Source: Chromera velia (taxonomy: Eukaryota; Sar; Chromeraceae). Taken from it: a DNA stretch of 30,961 nucleotides. Of this stretch, positions 29,772 to 30,961 are shown piece after piece. Within the stretch, counting starts at the first letter, position 1. Each line of letters opens with the position of its first letter. The translations under genes and the position numbers were made by a program. The stretch lies in assembly GCA_018398765.1 (NCBI GenBank), contig JAHBMJ010001384.1:1-30961 (forward strand), written 5' to 3'. The notes beneath the pieces were generated by a model that was given only the letters and a program-made list of their open reading frames with translations, did not search any database and had not been told where the DNA came from.

Positions 29772-30615
29772 ATGGAGCGGAGTCCAAAGCAATATTATTG
29801 CTTTGAAGTCATTCAGGAGCTTGCATTGAAGACAGTCAGGTCAGTGGGGGGAAGCTTGAAAGCTTCTTTGTGTCCAGGTGTTGTTGTACATACAGTTATG
29901 CATGAATTTTCCCTCCAAACTTCCATACAGTGGATTCCTTTCTCCACCGCTTGAATCATCGTACGCTGATGCAAACATGCGCCCCTAATATCCCTCTCAC
30001 AGTTCCAGGAAATCCCCAGGAGCTCCGATCAGCTCCCCAACGAAGTTGCTGCCCATGCATGTCATGATCCCCGCCGACCCTTCCACCGATGCAGTGAAGC
30101 ACCCCCAGCCACCCAGCGCTCCGAGAGAACACCGATCGCTCCTTCAAGCAGTCGAAGAGGGATCGACTTCAGGTCAGCTTGGAGAAAGTTGCAAGGAAAA
30201 GTTAAGCACGCAGCAAGGGTGCAAGCAGTCCTTCTGTCCCGTTCCTCCAAGGGGCAATTATTCACATGCAGCGGGCAATGTATATTTCTTCCTTGCTTCT
30301 TTTGTCCCTTCCTGCCTGCCCAAGTGCCTTCTTTGCTTATTGGTTCTGTCAGCTCCACATGCCTCTATACCAGGAAAGCAGAACGGGGGTCCTGTGGTCT
30401 TTTTCTCTCAAACCCACCTACCTCCCGTCTTTCTGTCTGTTCTCCTTCCTTTCCGGCCTTTCCCTCCTCCGGTCTTTCCTCCCTCTCTATCTCCCATTCC
30501 TTCACCTCAACTCCTCTTGCTTTGCAGGACTGTCTCCCAGATTCTTTCTGTCTTTGCTTGTCGATTTCCTTCCTTGAGTTCCCGCTACAGCGATTTTGAA
30601 CGTCTGTTCATCTGT
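29772..30615 (+). CDS. Candidate PX-domain protein (exons 29772-29839 and 30528-30615; tentative)
   Basis: The frame from ATG 29772 reads PKQYYCFEVIQELALKTV to an excellent donor, CAG|GTCAGT (exon end 29839, phase 2). A TTTGCAG acceptor at 30521-30527 opens an exon that joins in phase and reads SSRYSDFERLFIC. RYSDFERL is the hallmark of PX domains, where R-R-Y-S-D-F-x-x-L follows a Y-x-F-x-V strand. In known PX domains this arginine contacts phosphoinositides on membranes. A middle exon at 30020-30172 (acceptor CCCCAG, donor CAG|GTCAGC) would also keep the phase and could be included. The donor after RYSDFERLFI is unclear (GTAGTC at 30616), and nothing after the CT/GT repeat can be assigned. 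No start upstream of 29772 was excluded. The length is partial. Confidence 0.38.
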
Positions 30616-30626
30616 AGTCTTTATGC

Positions 30627-30707
<81 letters not shown>
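30627..30707. repeat. (CT)n(GT)n microsatellite
   Basis: About 45 bp of CT repeat pass directly into about 35 bp of GT repeat, just after the candidate PX exon. Confidence 0.95.
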
Positions 30708-30961
30708 TTGAGCTGTTTGCAGACTTGCCTGTGTGGAGGTGCATGTGCACGAGCAGGCAGGCGGCAGCGCGGTTGGTTGAAGGAAACGGTGAGGGACACG
30801 ATCGAGCCGAGGACAGGCAGGGCAGGGAGACGGATTTGGAGGGAGAGGGGCAGCTCGAATTAAATGAAAAAAGGCCGGGGTCGGCCCTGTCCCCTCTTTG
30901 GACGGAGTGACTGCGTGCCTGCGTGCGTCTAAGCTCGGCTGCGTGATAGGCTGCGTGAAAG
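30708..30961. other. Window end; nothing supported
   Basis: A TTTGCAG sequence at 30716-30722 could be an acceptor for the next exon of the candidate PX gene, but the reading frame cannot be decided before the window ends. Confidence 0.4.

Noticed and set aside
29997-30147. Minus-strand terminal exon (reading ...GELIGAPGDFLEL then stop)
   Set aside because: It looks protein-like, but no convincing acceptor opens it, and the plus strand of the same stretch has better splice sites.

Overview
This is eukaryotic nuclear DNA. The genes are split by introns, a large share of the window is mobile-element debris, and long microsatellites (TCTG, GT, CT, TA) run through both introns and spacers. The phase-checked introns use GCAG acceptors and mostly GTC(A/C)G-type donors. 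TGCATGCA-type motifs are frequent. Together with the copia-type and LINE-like elements, this style suggests a chromerid alga such as Chromera velia, or a related alveolate. That assignment is an impression from sequence style, not a database match.

Layout. 1-1097: last exon of an unrecognised acidic protein, preceded by an intron holding eight copies of a 45-bp repeat. 2863-5417: a complete four-exon gene for a secreted SGNH/GDSL hydrolase of the phospholipase B type; all catalytic blocks are visible and the joins are in phase. 5418-6892: spacer with GT repeats. 6893-7111 and 7605-8786: two non-autonomous DNA transposons, each with terminal inverted repeats and an 8-bp target-site duplication. 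About 9121-13960 (minus strand): a decayed Ty1/copia retroelement in the order gag, protease, integrase, reverse transcriptase, RNase H. 13965-15470: an AT-rich fold-back region with several long hairpins, into which an 856-bp LINE-like fragment (copy A) is inserted. 17195-18594 (minus): start of a membrane sensor gene, with one transmembrane segment and a CHASE-like extracellular domain over three exons. 19600-20786: a longer, oppositely oriented copy of the LINE-like element (copy B) that carries a YMDD reverse-transcriptase motif. 21828-23836: a small LTR retroelement with two direct repeats and a polypurine tract. 24400-25822: an element with about 150-bp inverted ends and a reverse-transcriptase-like scrap inside. 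26501-27968: 1.5 kb of imperfect TCTG repeat. 28416-29475: three further repeat families. 29772-30615: candidate exons of a PX-domain protein.

The host genes share no obvious pathway. One is a lipid-directed secreted hydrolase, one a receptor-like sensor, one possibly a phosphoinositide-binding protein, and one unknown. The repeats are the most informative part. Related copies (LINE A and B, and the two LTRs) differ mostly by transitions, many at CpG sites, and the copia genes have decayed partly by changes of the same type. This suggests cytosine methylation of repeats. I did not find a clear new multi-gene system.
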